Positions 39,490 to 47,742 of a DNA stretch of 47,742 nucleotides are shown piece after piece. The stretch is from Caryophanales bacterium UBA6380 (GTDB lineage Bacteria; Bacillota_I; Bacilli_A; RFN20; CAG-826). The notes beneath the pieces were generated by a model. That model was not told the origin of the DNA and ran no database searches. It was given only the letters and a program-made list of their open reading frames with translations. The stretch is from assembly GCA_002438785.1 (NCBI GenBank), contig DJQS01000004.1, positions 1-47,742 of the forward strand, in the 5' to 3' direction. Position numbers and translations under genes: made by a program. The first letter of the stretch is position 1; each line of letters starts with the position of its first letter.

Positions 39490-42400
39490 ATGATGCAATC
39501 TTATAAAGATTATCCAAAATTAAATAATGACCGTATTAATTTTAGTAAAATAAGTGGTAATTTACCCTTACCTTATTTAGTTGAAATTCAAACTGAGTCA
39601 TATAAAAGTTTTCTTGAAACTGGTATCAACGAAGCACTTGTTGATATTTTTCCTATAGAAAATTATAATAAATCACTTTCTATTGAATATCATAGTGGTG
39701 GTTTTAGACTTGAAACACCAAAATATAATCCATTACAATGCAAAGAAAAAGATTTGACTTTTTCAAGTTCATTAAAAGTTAAATTATATTTAAATGATAA
39801 AATGACTGGTGAACTTAAAGAAAGCGAAGTTTTTATGGGTGAAATTCCTTTGATGACTGAAAGCGGAACATTTATTATTAATGGCGCTGAGCGTGTTATT
39901 GTTAGTCAAATCGTTAGAAGTCCAGGTGCATATTTGGCTAAAACTTTTGATACTAAATTAGGTAAATATATTTATAATGCTGATCTTATTCCTGGTCGTG
40001 GAACATGGCTCCAATTTGAAAGCGATATAAAGAATTTTTTGTGGGTTAGAATTGATCGTCAAAGAAAGATGCCTGCAACAATTTTATTGAAGGCTTTAGG
40101 ATTTGAAAAAGATGAAGATATATTAGAATTATTTGGTGATAGAGATTGGTTAAAACAAACTTTAGAAAAAGATAGTGATTCAAAAACTTCTTTAAAAGCA
40201 TTAAAAGAAATTTTTAAGAAATTAAAACCAGGCGAACCAATTACTGATGAAGGTGTTCATACTTTTTTAGTGCATAAATTTTTCGATGATAAAACTTATG
40301 ATTTAGGTATTGCTGGTAGATTTAAATATAAACAAAAACTTGGAATTTACAATCGACTTATTGATCGTATTTTAGCTGAAGATTTGTTTAGTGCTGAAGG
40401 TGAACTTAAATATAGAAAAGGCACATTACTTACAAAAGAAATAATTGATTCTCTTCAAGATGAAGATTTCTTTGAAAAAGGTGCATGTGCTCATCAATTA
40501 ACTGTCAATGACAAATTAGACAATCATAATATTGTCACAATTGTTAAAGTATATGCTAATGATAAAAAAGACCTAGTTTCTAATGTTATTGGCACTGATT
40601 TAAATTTAACTGAACCTCGTGTAACTATTCCTGACATTGTCGCTTTGTTCAGCTATTTTATGAATCTAATGGATGGTTTTGGTTCTACTGATGATATTGA
40701 TCATTTATCAAATAGACGTATAAGATGTGTCGGTGAACTTATTCAAAATGAGTTTAGAAAAGGCTTATCCAAAATGGCTAAGAATGTTACATCTAAAATG
40801 TCAATTACTATTGGTGAAAATAAAGATTTAACTCCACAAAGTTTAATCAATGTTCGTCCTTTAGGTAGTGCTATTAGAGAATTTTTTGCAACATCGCAAC
40901 TTTCACAATTTATGGATCAAATTAATCCTCTTGCTGAACTTGCTAACAAAAGAAGAATTAGTGCTTTAGGTCCTGGAGGTTTAGCTCGTGATAGAGCATC
41001 AATGGAAGTTCGTGATGTTCACTTTACTCACTATGGTCGTATTTGTCCTATTGAAACTCCTGAAGGTCAAAATATCGGTTTAATTAACAATTTAGCAACC
41101 TATGCTAAAATTGATCGTTATGGTTTTATTGAAACTCCATATCGTAAATATGATAAAAATACTGGAAAAATTTTAGAAGATGCAGTTTATTTATCAGCAA
41201 ATGATGAAAATGATCATGTTATTGCTCAAGCTACAAATGATATTAAAGGTGATACTTTTATTAGTGATAAAGTTGTTTCTAGATTTAATGGTAAAAACAT
41301 TTTAGCTGATAAAAAAGATGTAGATTTTGTTGATGAATCGCCTATCCAAATTGTTAGTGTTGCTGCTGCTTGTATTCCATTCCTTGAACATGATGATAAT
41401 ACTCGTGCTCTTATGGGTGCTAACATGCAACGTCAAGCACTTCCACTTCTTAGACCACATGCTCCATATGTTGGAACTGGTTTAGAACATAAAATTGCAA
41501 CCGACTGCGGATTAGCTGTTGTCGCAATTAATGATGGTGTTGTTACATATAGTGATAGTAAAACAATAAAAGTAATGGAAGAAAAAGGCGAAAGAACTTA
41601 TCAATTACAAAAATTTGAAAGAAGTAACCAAGGTACATGTATTAACCAAACTTCTATAGTTCATAAAGGTGACAAAGTTAAAAAAGGTCAAATAATTGCT
41701 GATGGTCCAAGCATGGAAAATGGTGATTTAGCTCTTGGCCAAAATGTAACGATTGCATTTATGACTTGGGAAGGATATAACTACGAAGATGCTGTCATTA
41801 TGAGTGAAAGACTTGTCAAAGATGATGTCTATACCACAATTCATATTGAAAGTTATGAAGTAGAATGCCGTGATACAAAAAATGGTGAAGAAATGATTAC
41901 TCCTGATGTTCCTAATATTTCAATGGAAAGTAAAGCCCATCTTGATAATGATGGTATTGTAATAATTGGAACTGAAGTTAAAGAAGGAGATATTTTAGTT
42001 GGTAAGGTTACTCCTAAAGGAAGTAGTGAACCTTCACCTGAAACTAAATTATTAGATGCAATATTTGGCGATAAATCAAAAGATGGTAAGGATAGTAGTT
42101 TAAGAGTTCCTCATGGTGGAGCTGGTACTGTTTTAGACGTAAAAATATTTACTCGTGAAAATGGCGATGAGCTAAATCCAGGTGTTAAAAAGAAAGTTAG
42201 AGTTTATGTTGTACAAAAACGTAAAATCAGCGAAGGTGATAAGATGTCTGGACGTCATGGTAATAAAGGTGTTATTTCACGTATTTTACCAGTTGAAGAT
42301 ATGCCATATCTTCCTGATGGAACCCCAGTTGATATTATGCTTAATCCTCAAGGCGTTCCTAGCCGTATGAATATTGGTCAAGTCCTTGAAGTTCATTTAG

Positions 42401-43080
42401 GTATGGCTTTAAAGAAACTTGGTGGTGTAAAAATTGCAACTCCAGTTTTTGATGGTATTTCTAATGAAGAAATTATGAATATCATGAAAGAAGCAAAATG
42501 TCCAAGTGATGGTAAGTATACATTATATGATGGACGTACTGGTGAAAAATTCGATGATCGTATAAATGTTGGTGTTATGTATATGATTAAACTTGTCCAC
42601 ATGGTCGATGATAAATTACACGCTAGAGCTACTGGTCCATATTCAATGGTCACTCAACAACCTTTAGGTGGTAAAGCTCAAAATGGTGGTCAAAGATTTG
42701 GTGAAATGGAAGTTTGGGCACTTGAAGCCTATGGTGCTGCTTATACTTTACAAGAAATGTTGACAATTAAATCCGATGATCGTGTAGGTAGACGTAGAAC
42801 TTATGAAGCTATTATCAATAATAAACCATTATCAAAACCTTCTATTCCAGAAGCTTTCAAAGTTTTAACAAAAGAACTTATGGCTTTATCTATGGATGTC
42901 GAACTTCGTGATAAAGAAGGAAAAATTATTGATATGGATGTTTTAGCAAGACAAACACAAAAAGAAGAACAAAAATCTATGAGAAATATTCGTAATCTTG
43001 GTGAAGAACATAACCATAACGATGAATCTAGCGATGATACTATAGATGATGAAAGTGTTGTCGATGAAATGCTTAACTAA
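39490..43080 (+). CDS. rpoB: DNA-directed RNA polymerase subunit beta
   Basis: This is the catalytic beta subunit of RNA polymerase, 1196 residues. It is complete from the N-terminal lobe (SGNLPLPYLVEIQTESYKSF) through the active-site region (GHNVTIAFMTW-type segment as GQNVTIAFMTWEGYNYEDA) to the C-terminal clamp (QQPLGGKAQNGGQRFGEMEVWALEAYGAA). In rifampicin cluster I (about 469-494) the sequence reads QLSQFMDQINPLAELANKRR. Asn486 stands at the position of E. coli His526. The C-terminus ends in an acidic Asp/Glu/His tail. AAGGAG lies 7 bases before the first of two ATGs. Confidence 0.98.
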   Translation: MMQSYKDYPKLNNDRINFSKISGNLPLPYLVEIQTESYKSFLETGINEALVDIFPIENYNKSLSIEYHSGGFRLETPKYNPLQCKEKDLTFSSSLKVKLYLNDKMTGELKESEVFMGEIPLMTESGTFIINGAERVIVSQIVRSPGAYLAKTFDTKLGKYIYNADLIPGRGTWLQFESDIKNFLWVRIDRQRKMPATILLKALGFEKDEDILELFGDRDWLKQTLEKDSDSKTSLKALKEIFKKLKPGEPITDEGVHTFLVHKFFDDKTYDLGIAGRFKYKQKLGIYNRLIDRILAEDLFSAEGELKYRKGTLLTKEIIDSLQDEDFFEKGACAHQLTVNDKLDNHNIVTIVKVYANDKKDLVSNVIGTDLNLTEPRVTIPDIVALFSYFMNLMDGFGSTDDIDHLSNRRIRCVGELIQNEFRKGLSKMAKNVTSKMSITIGENKDLTPQSLINVRPLGSAIREFFATSQLSQFMDQINPLAELANKRRISALGPGGLARDRASMEVRDVHFTHYGRICPIETPEGQNIGLINNLATYAKIDRYGFIETPYRKYDKNTGKILEDAVYLSANDENDHVIAQATNDIKGDTFISDKVVSRFNGKNILADKKDVDFVDESPIQIVSVAAACIPFLEHDDNTRALMGANMQRQALPLLRPHAPYVGTGLEHKIATDCGLAVVAINDGVVTYSDSKTIKVMEEKGERTYQLQKFERSNQGTCINQTSIVHKGDKVKKGQIIADGPSMENGDLALGQNVTIAFMTWEGYNYEDAVIMSERLVKDDVYTTIHIESYEVECRDTKNGEEMITPDVPNISMESKAHLDNDGIVIIGTEVKEGDILVGKVTPKGSSEPSPETKLLDAIFGDKSKDGKDSSLRVPHGGAGTVLDVKIFTRENGDELNPGVKKKVRVYVVQKRKISEGDKMSGRHGNKGVISRILPVEDMPYLPDGTPVDIMLNPQGVPSRMNIGQVLEVHLGMALKKLGGVKIATPVFDGISNEEIMNIMKEAKCPSDGKYTLYDGRTGEKFDDRINVGVMYMIKLVHMVDDKLHARATGPYSMVTQQPLGGKAQNGGQRFGEMEVWALEAYGAAYTLQEMLTIKSDDRVGRRRTYEAIINNKPLSKPSIPEAFKVLTKELMALSMDVELRDKEGKIIDMDVLARQTQKEEQKSMRNIRNLGEEHNHNDESSDDTIDDESVVDEMLN

Positions 43081-43097
43081 TATAGGAGGTATAAACT

Positions 43098-46000
43098 ATG
43101 TTTGATGTTAATGATTTAAGTAGTATTAAGGTAGGTCTTGCCTCCCCTGAGAAAATAAGAGAGTGGTCTCATGGCGAAGTTACTAAACCAGAGACTATTA
43201 ATTACCGTTCACAAAAACCTGAAATGGACGGATTATTTTGTGAGAGAATTTTTGGTCCTAGCAAGGATTATGAATGCCATTGTGGTAAATATAAGAAAAT
43301 TAGATATGCTGGCGTAGTTTGTGAAAAGTGCGGTGTTGAAGTTATTTCTAAAGAAGTAAGAAGAGAAAGAATGGGCCACATTGAACTTGCTACACCATGT
43401 TCACACATTTGGTATTTAAAAGGTATTCCTTCAAGAATGGGTTTAGTTTTAGATGTTTCTCCTAAAAATCTTGAAGAAGTTATTTATTTTAGTGCTCACA
43501 TTTGCTTAAATCCTGGTACTAGTAAAATTTTAAAATATAAAGAATTTATTGATGATGCTATTGGTAAACAATTATTTAATAGTGTTATTAAAGAAATTGC
43601 ACAAACTTTAGAAGATGGAACATATGATAAAGAAGCTGCAAATAGTTTAATTGAAAGACTTGAAAATCCTCATGAAGGTTTTGATTTCTTTGGATGTGCT
43701 AGATTTATTACTAAGCATACAGGCGCTGAATTTGGTGAAGGTGCTGAAGCTATTAAAAGGCTTTTAAAAGAGGTTGATTTAGAAAAAGAATTTGACACGG
43801 TATCTCATGAAATTAAGGGCGCTCAAGGTCAAAAATTAACAAAATTAACAAAACGTTTGGAAGTTCTTGACGCATTTATTAAATCAAAAAATAAACCTGA
43901 ATGGATGATTCTTGATGCACTTCCTGTAATACCTCCAGATCTTAGACCAATGCTTCAACTTGATGGTGGACGTTTTGCTACATCTGATTTAAACGATTTG
44001 TATAGACGTATTATTACTCGTAATAATCGTTTGAAAAAACTTATCGATATGAATGCACCTTATGTCATTTTGATGAATGAAAAGAGAATGCTCCAAGAAG
44101 CAGTTGATGCTTTAATTGATAATGGTAGAAGAAATGGAAAACCTGTCGTTGGGCCTAATAATCGTCCATTAAAATCATTAAGTGGTGCTTTAAAAGGGAA
44201 ACAAGGTAGATTTAGACAAAATTTATTAGGTAAACGTGTTGACTATTCAGGACGTAGTGTTATCGCTGTTGGTCCAAGTTTAAAGATGTATCAATGTGGA
44301 TTACCTCGTGAAATGGCTATTAACTTACTTAGACCATTCATTGCTAGTGTGTTAATTCGTGATGGAATTTGCACTTTACATAAACAAGCAGATCGTAAAA
44401 TCGATGCTCGTGATGAGGATGTTTTAGATGTTGTTGAAGAGATAATTTCTCAACACCCTGTTTTATTAAATCGTGCTCCAACTTTACATAGATTAGGTAT
44501 TCAAGCCTTCCAACCAATTTTAGTTGAAGGACGTGCCATTAGATTACATCCATTAGTTTGTACTGGTTTCAATGCTGACTTTGATGGTGACCAAATGGCT
44601 GTACACCTTCCATTAGGTAAAGCAGCTCAAGAAGAAGCTCTAGATTTAATGCTTGCTAGTAATAATATTTTAGCTCCTAAAGATGGTAAGCCAATCGTTA
44701 CACCATCACAAGATATGCTCATTGGTAATTATTATTTAACTCTTGAAGCTACTAAAGATGACTTTGAAAAGAAAGCTCATAAATTTGAAATTGCTGGTGA
44801 TTTAGAAGAAGCTAATCGTTATAGAGAATTTGCTAAATTAGAAGGTAAAGTATTTAAAGATGTTAATGAATGTATTAAAGCTTATGAAGTTCATGCTATT
44901 CATTTACATACAAGAATCGCTCTTCCTGGTAAGTCGTTGAGAAAAGATGGTTTTAGTAAGGAAATGAATGATGGTTATCTTATTACTACTGTTGGTAAAG
45001 TAATCTTCAATTTAATATTCCCTAGTGATTTCCCATATTTAAATGAACCAGGGTTAACTAACTTAAAAGGTGATGAAGAAAAGTTCTTTGTTAAAAAAGG
45101 AACAAACATCCCTGAATATATTGCTTCTTTACCAGTTGTTCAACCTATTAAAAAGAAAGATATTACAAATATTATTGATGAAGTATTCCATCGTTATGGA
45201 ACTAGTAAAACTAGTGCTATTCTTGATAAACTTAAGGATCAAGGTTTTAAGTATTCTACAGTTAGTGGTTTAACAATTGCTATTTCTGATATTAGTGTTG
45301 TTAGTGATAAAAAAGAAAAAATTAAATTAGGAGATGAAAAGGTTCAAAAAATCGAGGAACTTTATGAAAGAGGCTTCTTAACTGATAATGAACGTCATAA
45401 ACAAGTTTGTGATGTTTGGACTAAAATTAATGAAATTATCGGCGATGAAGTTAGTGATCAACTTAAGTCTGATTCTCGCAATCCTTTATTTATAATGAGT
45501 GATTCTGGTGCTCGTGGTAGTAAGAGTAACTTTACTCAATTAATGGGTATGAGAGGTCTTATGGGTTCAACTAGTGGCGAAACTATTGAGTTACCTGTTA
45601 AGTCTTGCTTCCGTGAAGGTCTTAACGTTGCTGAATTCTTTACTGGTACCCATGGTGCTCGTAAAGGTGGTGCAGATACTGCTTTAAAAACTGCTGACTC
45701 AGGATATTTAACTAGACGTTTAGTCGATGTTTCACAAGATGTTATCGTTAGAGAAGAAGATTGCCATAGTGATCATGGTTCTATGGTAAGCGACATTGTT
45801 GATACAGCTAAAGGTACTATTATTGTAAATTTATATGATCGTCTTGTTGGAAGATTTGCATGTCATGATGTAATTAATCCTAATACAGGAGAAATTATTG
45901 CTAAAGGGAACACATTAATTGATGAAGATACTGCTAAGGCAATTGTTGATTCTGGTATTAAGCAAGTCGAGATTAGAAGTTTATTTGGATGTGAAACTAA

Positions 46001-47024
46001 AGACGGAGTTTGTGTCCATTGTTATGGTCGAAATCTTGCTACTGGTAAGCTTGTTAAAATCGGTGAAGCTATTGGTATTATGGCTGCTCAATCTATTGGT
46101 GAACCTGGTACCCAATTAACAATGAGAACATTCCACTCTGGTGGTGTTGCTGGCGGAGATATTACTCAAGGTCTTCCTAGAGTTCAAGAACTTTTTGAAG
46201 CACGTAATCCTAAAGGTGAAGCTACAATTAGTGAAATTAGTGGTAAAGTTACAAATATTGTTGAAGATAATGGTATGTATATTGTAACTATTACTAATGA
46301 ACTTGAAGAGAAAGAATATAAAACAAATTTCGGTGCGAGACTTAGAGTTAAAAAAGGTGATTTCATTAAAAATGGTGGTAAGATTACTGAGGGTGCTATT
46401 TCTCCAAAGAAATTATTAGAGGTTGCTGATGCTAGTAGTGTTCAGCGTTATATAATTAAAGAGGTTCAAAAAGTTTATCGTGCTCAAGGTATCGGAATTA
46501 GTGATAAGCATATTGAAGTTATTGTAAGACAAATGTTAAGAAAGGTTGTTATCTTTGATGGTGGTGATACGACCATGATTCCAGGAACAAGAGTTTCTTT
46601 AACTGAATTTACAAGACTTAATAAAGAGGCTTTATTATCAGGAAAACGTCCTGCTGTTGCTCAGCCATTAGTCCTTGGTATTACTAAAGCTGCTCTTGAA
46701 ACTGATAGTTTCTTAAGTGCTGCTAGCTTCCAAGAAACTACCCGTGTATTAACAGATGCCGCTATTAAGGGTAAAGTTGATACATTACATGGTTTAAAGG
46801 AAAATGTCATTACTGGTAAATTAATTCCTGCTGGTAGAGGTTTAAATACTTTAGATGAAGAAAAAGCTCTTCTTAATAATTTCAGTGTTAGCGAAAAAAT
46901 GAAAGAAGTTAAACAACAATATCTTGGTAGTCATGATAAGTTCTATGATGAAGATAATGTTAACGAAGATGATCAAGTTACCATCGAGGAAGAGTTTGTA
47001 AATAATAAAGTAGATAATTATTAA
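43098..47024 (+). CDS. rpoC: DNA-directed RNA polymerase subunit beta'
   Basis: This is the catalytic beta' subunit, 1308 residues. An N-terminal zinc site is formed by CHCGKY and CEKCG near residues 56-77. The active-site NADFDGDQMAVH near 490-500 holds the Mg2+-binding Asp triad. The second zinc site is formed by the Cys residues of SLFGCETKDGVCVHCYGRNL near 970. The bridge-helix/trigger-loop region (AARKGG-type as GARKGGADTALKTADSGYLTRRLVD) is present. AGGAGG precedes the ATG, 17 bases after rpoB. A terminator follows at once. Confidence 0.98.
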   Translation: MFDVNDLSSIKVGLASPEKIREWSHGEVTKPETINYRSQKPEMDGLFCERIFGPSKDYECHCGKYKKIRYAGVVCEKCGVEVISKEVRRERMGHIELATPCSHIWYLKGIPSRMGLVLDVSPKNLEEVIYFSAHICLNPGTSKILKYKEFIDDAIGKQLFNSVIKEIAQTLEDGTYDKEAANSLIERLENPHEGFDFFGCARFITKHTGAEFGEGAEAIKRLLKEVDLEKEFDTVSHEIKGAQGQKLTKLTKRLEVLDAFIKSKNKPEWMILDALPVIPPDLRPMLQLDGGRFATSDLNDLYRRIITRNNRLKKLIDMNAPYVILMNEKRMLQEAVDALIDNGRRNGKPVVGPNNRPLKSLSGALKGKQGRFRQNLLGKRVDYSGRSVIAVGPSLKMYQCGLPREMAINLLRPFIASVLIRDGICTLHKQADRKIDARDEDVLDVVEEIISQHPVLLNRAPTLHRLGIQAFQPILVEGRAIRLHPLVCTGFNADFDGDQMAVHLPLGKAAQEEALDLMLASNNILAPKDGKPIVTPSQDMLIGNYYLTLEATKDDFEKKAHKFEIAGDLEEANRYREFAKLEGKVFKDVNECIKAYEVHAIHLHTRIALPGKSLRKDGFSKEMNDGYLITTVGKVIFNLIFPSDFPYLNEPGLTNLKGDEEKFFVKKGTNIPEYIASLPVVQPIKKKDITNIIDEVFHRYGTSKTSAILDKLKDQGFKYSTVSGLTIAISDISVVSDKKEKIKLGDEKVQKIEELYERGFLTDNERHKQVCDVWTKINEIIGDEVSDQLKSDSRNPLFIMSDSGARGSKSNFTQLMGMRGLMGSTSGETIELPVKSCFREGLNVAEFFTGTHGARKGGADTALKTADSGYLTRRLVDVSQDVIVREEDCHSDHGSMVSDIVDTAKGTIIVNLYDRLVGRFACHDVINPNTGEIIAKGNTLIDEDTAKAIVDSGIKQVEIRSLFGCETKDGVCVHCYGRNLATGKLVKIGEAIGIMAAQSIGEPGTQLTMRTFHSGGVAGGDITQGLPRVQELFEARNPKGEATISEISGKVTNIVEDNGMYIVTITNELEEKEYKTNFGARLRVKKGDFIKNGGKITEGAISPKKLLEVADASSVQRYIIKEVQKVYRAQGIGISDKHIEVIVRQMLRKVVIFDGGDTTMIPGTRVSLTEFTRLNKEALLSGKRPAVAQPLVLGITKAALETDSFLSAASFQETTRVLTDAAIKGKVDTLHGLKENVITGKLIPAGRGLNTLDEEKALLNNFSVSEKMKEVKQQYLGSHDKFYDEDNVNEDDQVTIEEEFVNNKVDNY

Positions 47025-47026
47025 TT

Positions 47027-47056
47027 AAAAAATCCTAGAGAGATCTAGGATTTTTT
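47027..47056. terminator. Bidirectional terminator after rpoC
   Basis: AAAAAATCCTAGA and TCTAGGATTTTTT form a perfect 13-base stem with loop GAGA. It ends rpoC and, on the other strand, the TetR-like gene, whose stop codon lies 2 bases beyond. Confidence 0.93.
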
Positions 47057-47057
47057 A

Positions 47058-47546
47058 TTAATAAGAATTTAATAACATCAAACTTTTATTGTAAGTTAAT
47101 TTCATTTTTAAATCATTTTTTTCAATTATTGCTCTATATAAACAAAAAGTAATGTGACTGATGATATTAGTTAAAAGCCAATTGTTAATTTTATTTAATT
47201 TAGTAAATAAATTATATTTGTAAATTATTAATTCTTTTAAATAATCTATTTTCATCATATTGATAAAATTTATTAAAAATTGACCATGATTAATAATTAT
47301 TTCTTTAGTAATTGAAAAGTTAAAAATAATAATTGGACCAATATTAATTTCAAAATTAATTAAATTAAATGTATGTTCTAAAATATCTAAAGCAAAGGCA
47401 TCTTTTGATGAATAATATTGATAAAACAGATTTCTTTCAATCTGCTGACATTTAAGAATTCTTTTGATATTAAAATAATCTAAGCGATTATTACTAATAT
47501 AAAAAATAGTAGATTTTAATAAATTATCTTTGAATGTTTTGATCAT
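47058..47546 (-). CDS. TetR-like transcriptional regulator (divergent)
   Basis: The first 55 residues of this 162-residue protein fit a TetR-type DNA-binding domain: a first helix (FKDNLLKSTIFYISNNRLDYFNIK), then the recognition region ending in LFYQYYSSKDAFALDILE, close to the usual TFYxHFxSKEDL pattern. The rest is hydrophobic and helical, like a ligand-binding domain, rich in Ile and Asn. It is shorter than most TetR proteins (about 190). GGTGAT precedes the ATG. A dyad lies upstream. No target gene is visible in the window. Confidence 0.65.
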   Translation of the reverse strand: MIKTFKDNLLKSTIFYISNNRLDYFNIKRILKCQQIERNLFYQYYSSKDAFALDILEHTFNLINFEINIGPIIIFNFSITKEIIINHGQFLINFINMMKIDYLKELIIYKYNLFTKLNKINNWLLTNIISHITFCLYRAIIEKNDLKMKLTYNKSLMLLNSY

Positions 47547-47562
47547 AGTATCACCTTAATCA

Positions 47563-47583
47563 GTTTATATTTTAATTATAAAC
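47563..47583. promoter_or_regulatory. Inverted repeat upstream of the TetR-like gene (candidate operator)
   Basis: GTTTATA and TATAAAC flank 7 bases. On the minus strand the right arm overlaps a TATAAT-like element. The placement suits autoregulation, but AT richness makes chance possible. Confidence 0.4.
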
Positions 47584-47742
47584 TTAACAAGTCAATGTTT
47601 TTTCAATATTTAATTTATTTGATAATATCGTATAAAACACTTTTTAATTTTTGTTTTTATGTTATTTAAAGACTATTTTATTGTTAATTTAAAAATAAAA
47701 TTTTCAAAAGATAATTTTAAACGTAAATTCTTAAACTAAATT
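47584..47742. other. AT-rich trailing intergenic segment
   Basis: No coding frame, tRNA or clear hairpin is seen. TTGACT on the minus strand (about 47590-47595) may be a -35 box for the TetR-like gene. The segment is cut by the window end. Confidence 0.4.

Noticed and set aside
1..47742. CRISPR array, insertion sequence, prophage or toxin-antitoxin locus
   Set aside because: No regular spaced repeats, transposase, phage structural genes or small paired genes of that type were seen on either strand.

Overview
This window is a strongly AT-rich stretch of bacterial chromosome that looks like a small-genome Gram-positive in or near the Bacilli/Mollicutes part of Bacillota. The grounds are the delta subunit of RNA polymerase (rpoE), CIRCE heat-shock operators, a SAM riboswitch before metK, long-form HPF, a PduL phosphotransacylase, and the Bacillus-like block cysS-rlmB-sigma-rpmG-secE-nusG-rplKAJL-methyltransferase-rpoB-rpoC. 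All 45 protein genes read cleanly with TGA as a stop, so this is not a UGA=Trp mycoplasma, although only one gene actually ends in TGA. RpoB has Asn where E. coli has the rifampicin-contact residue His526, a substitution reported in Mollicutes. I cannot name genus or species.

Layout. 0.1-3.2 kb: two adjacent CNNM/CBS membrane proteins facing a HAD phosphatase. 3.2-3.9 kb: an Hsp20 gene whose promoter is bracketed by two CIRCE operators, then tRNA-Lys(CTT). 4.1-7.3 kb: an isolated 1034-residue protein that I read as a WYL-like domain, an SF1 (Upf1/Dna2-type) helicase and a DUF2726-like nuclease domain. It sits beside the tRNA with AT-rich flanks and is the best candidate here for an accessory or defence function. 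7.5-12.5 kb: aminopeptidase C, an M6-like metalloprotease lipoprotein, a Y-family polymerase and a YbaK deacylase. 12.5-17.7 kb: ychF-ispF-gltX, then rpoE-fba and a CysQ-like phosphatase. 17.75-18.6 kb: a NifU-like Fe-S protein and five tRNAs (Val, Tyr, Gln, Lys, Leu), all on the minus strand. 18.7-21.8 kb: a minus-strand operon HAD-ispD-S1 protein-pgi. 22-24.8 kb: an M3 oligopeptidase, tRNA-Leu(GAG), pduL and a TSCPD protein. 24.8-29 kb: SAM riboswitch-metK, then hpf-Cof phosphatase and two unrecognised genes. 29-32.7 kb: tRNA-Ser(GGA), a pseudouridine synthase, a phosphohexomutase and a second Cof phosphatase. 32.8-47 kb: the cysS to rpoC transcription/translation block. It ends at a terminator shared with a convergent TetR-like regulator.

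The genes are mostly housekeeping: glycolysis and sugar interconversion (pgi, fba, phosphohexomutase), MEP isoprenoid synthesis (ispD, ispF, in separate operons), tRNA charging and proofreading (gltX, cysS, ybaK), translation and transcription machinery, SAM synthesis and peptide scavenging. Compared with Bacillus, the cysS block lacks mrnC, rae1/yacP and cysE, and gltX lies elsewhere. No CRISPR array, insertion sequence, prophage or rRNA was seen. No gene-free gap exceeds 300 bases. The larger gaps (about 3.92-4.18 kb, 7.28-7.49 kb, 47.55-47.74 kb) hold only the small sites listed.
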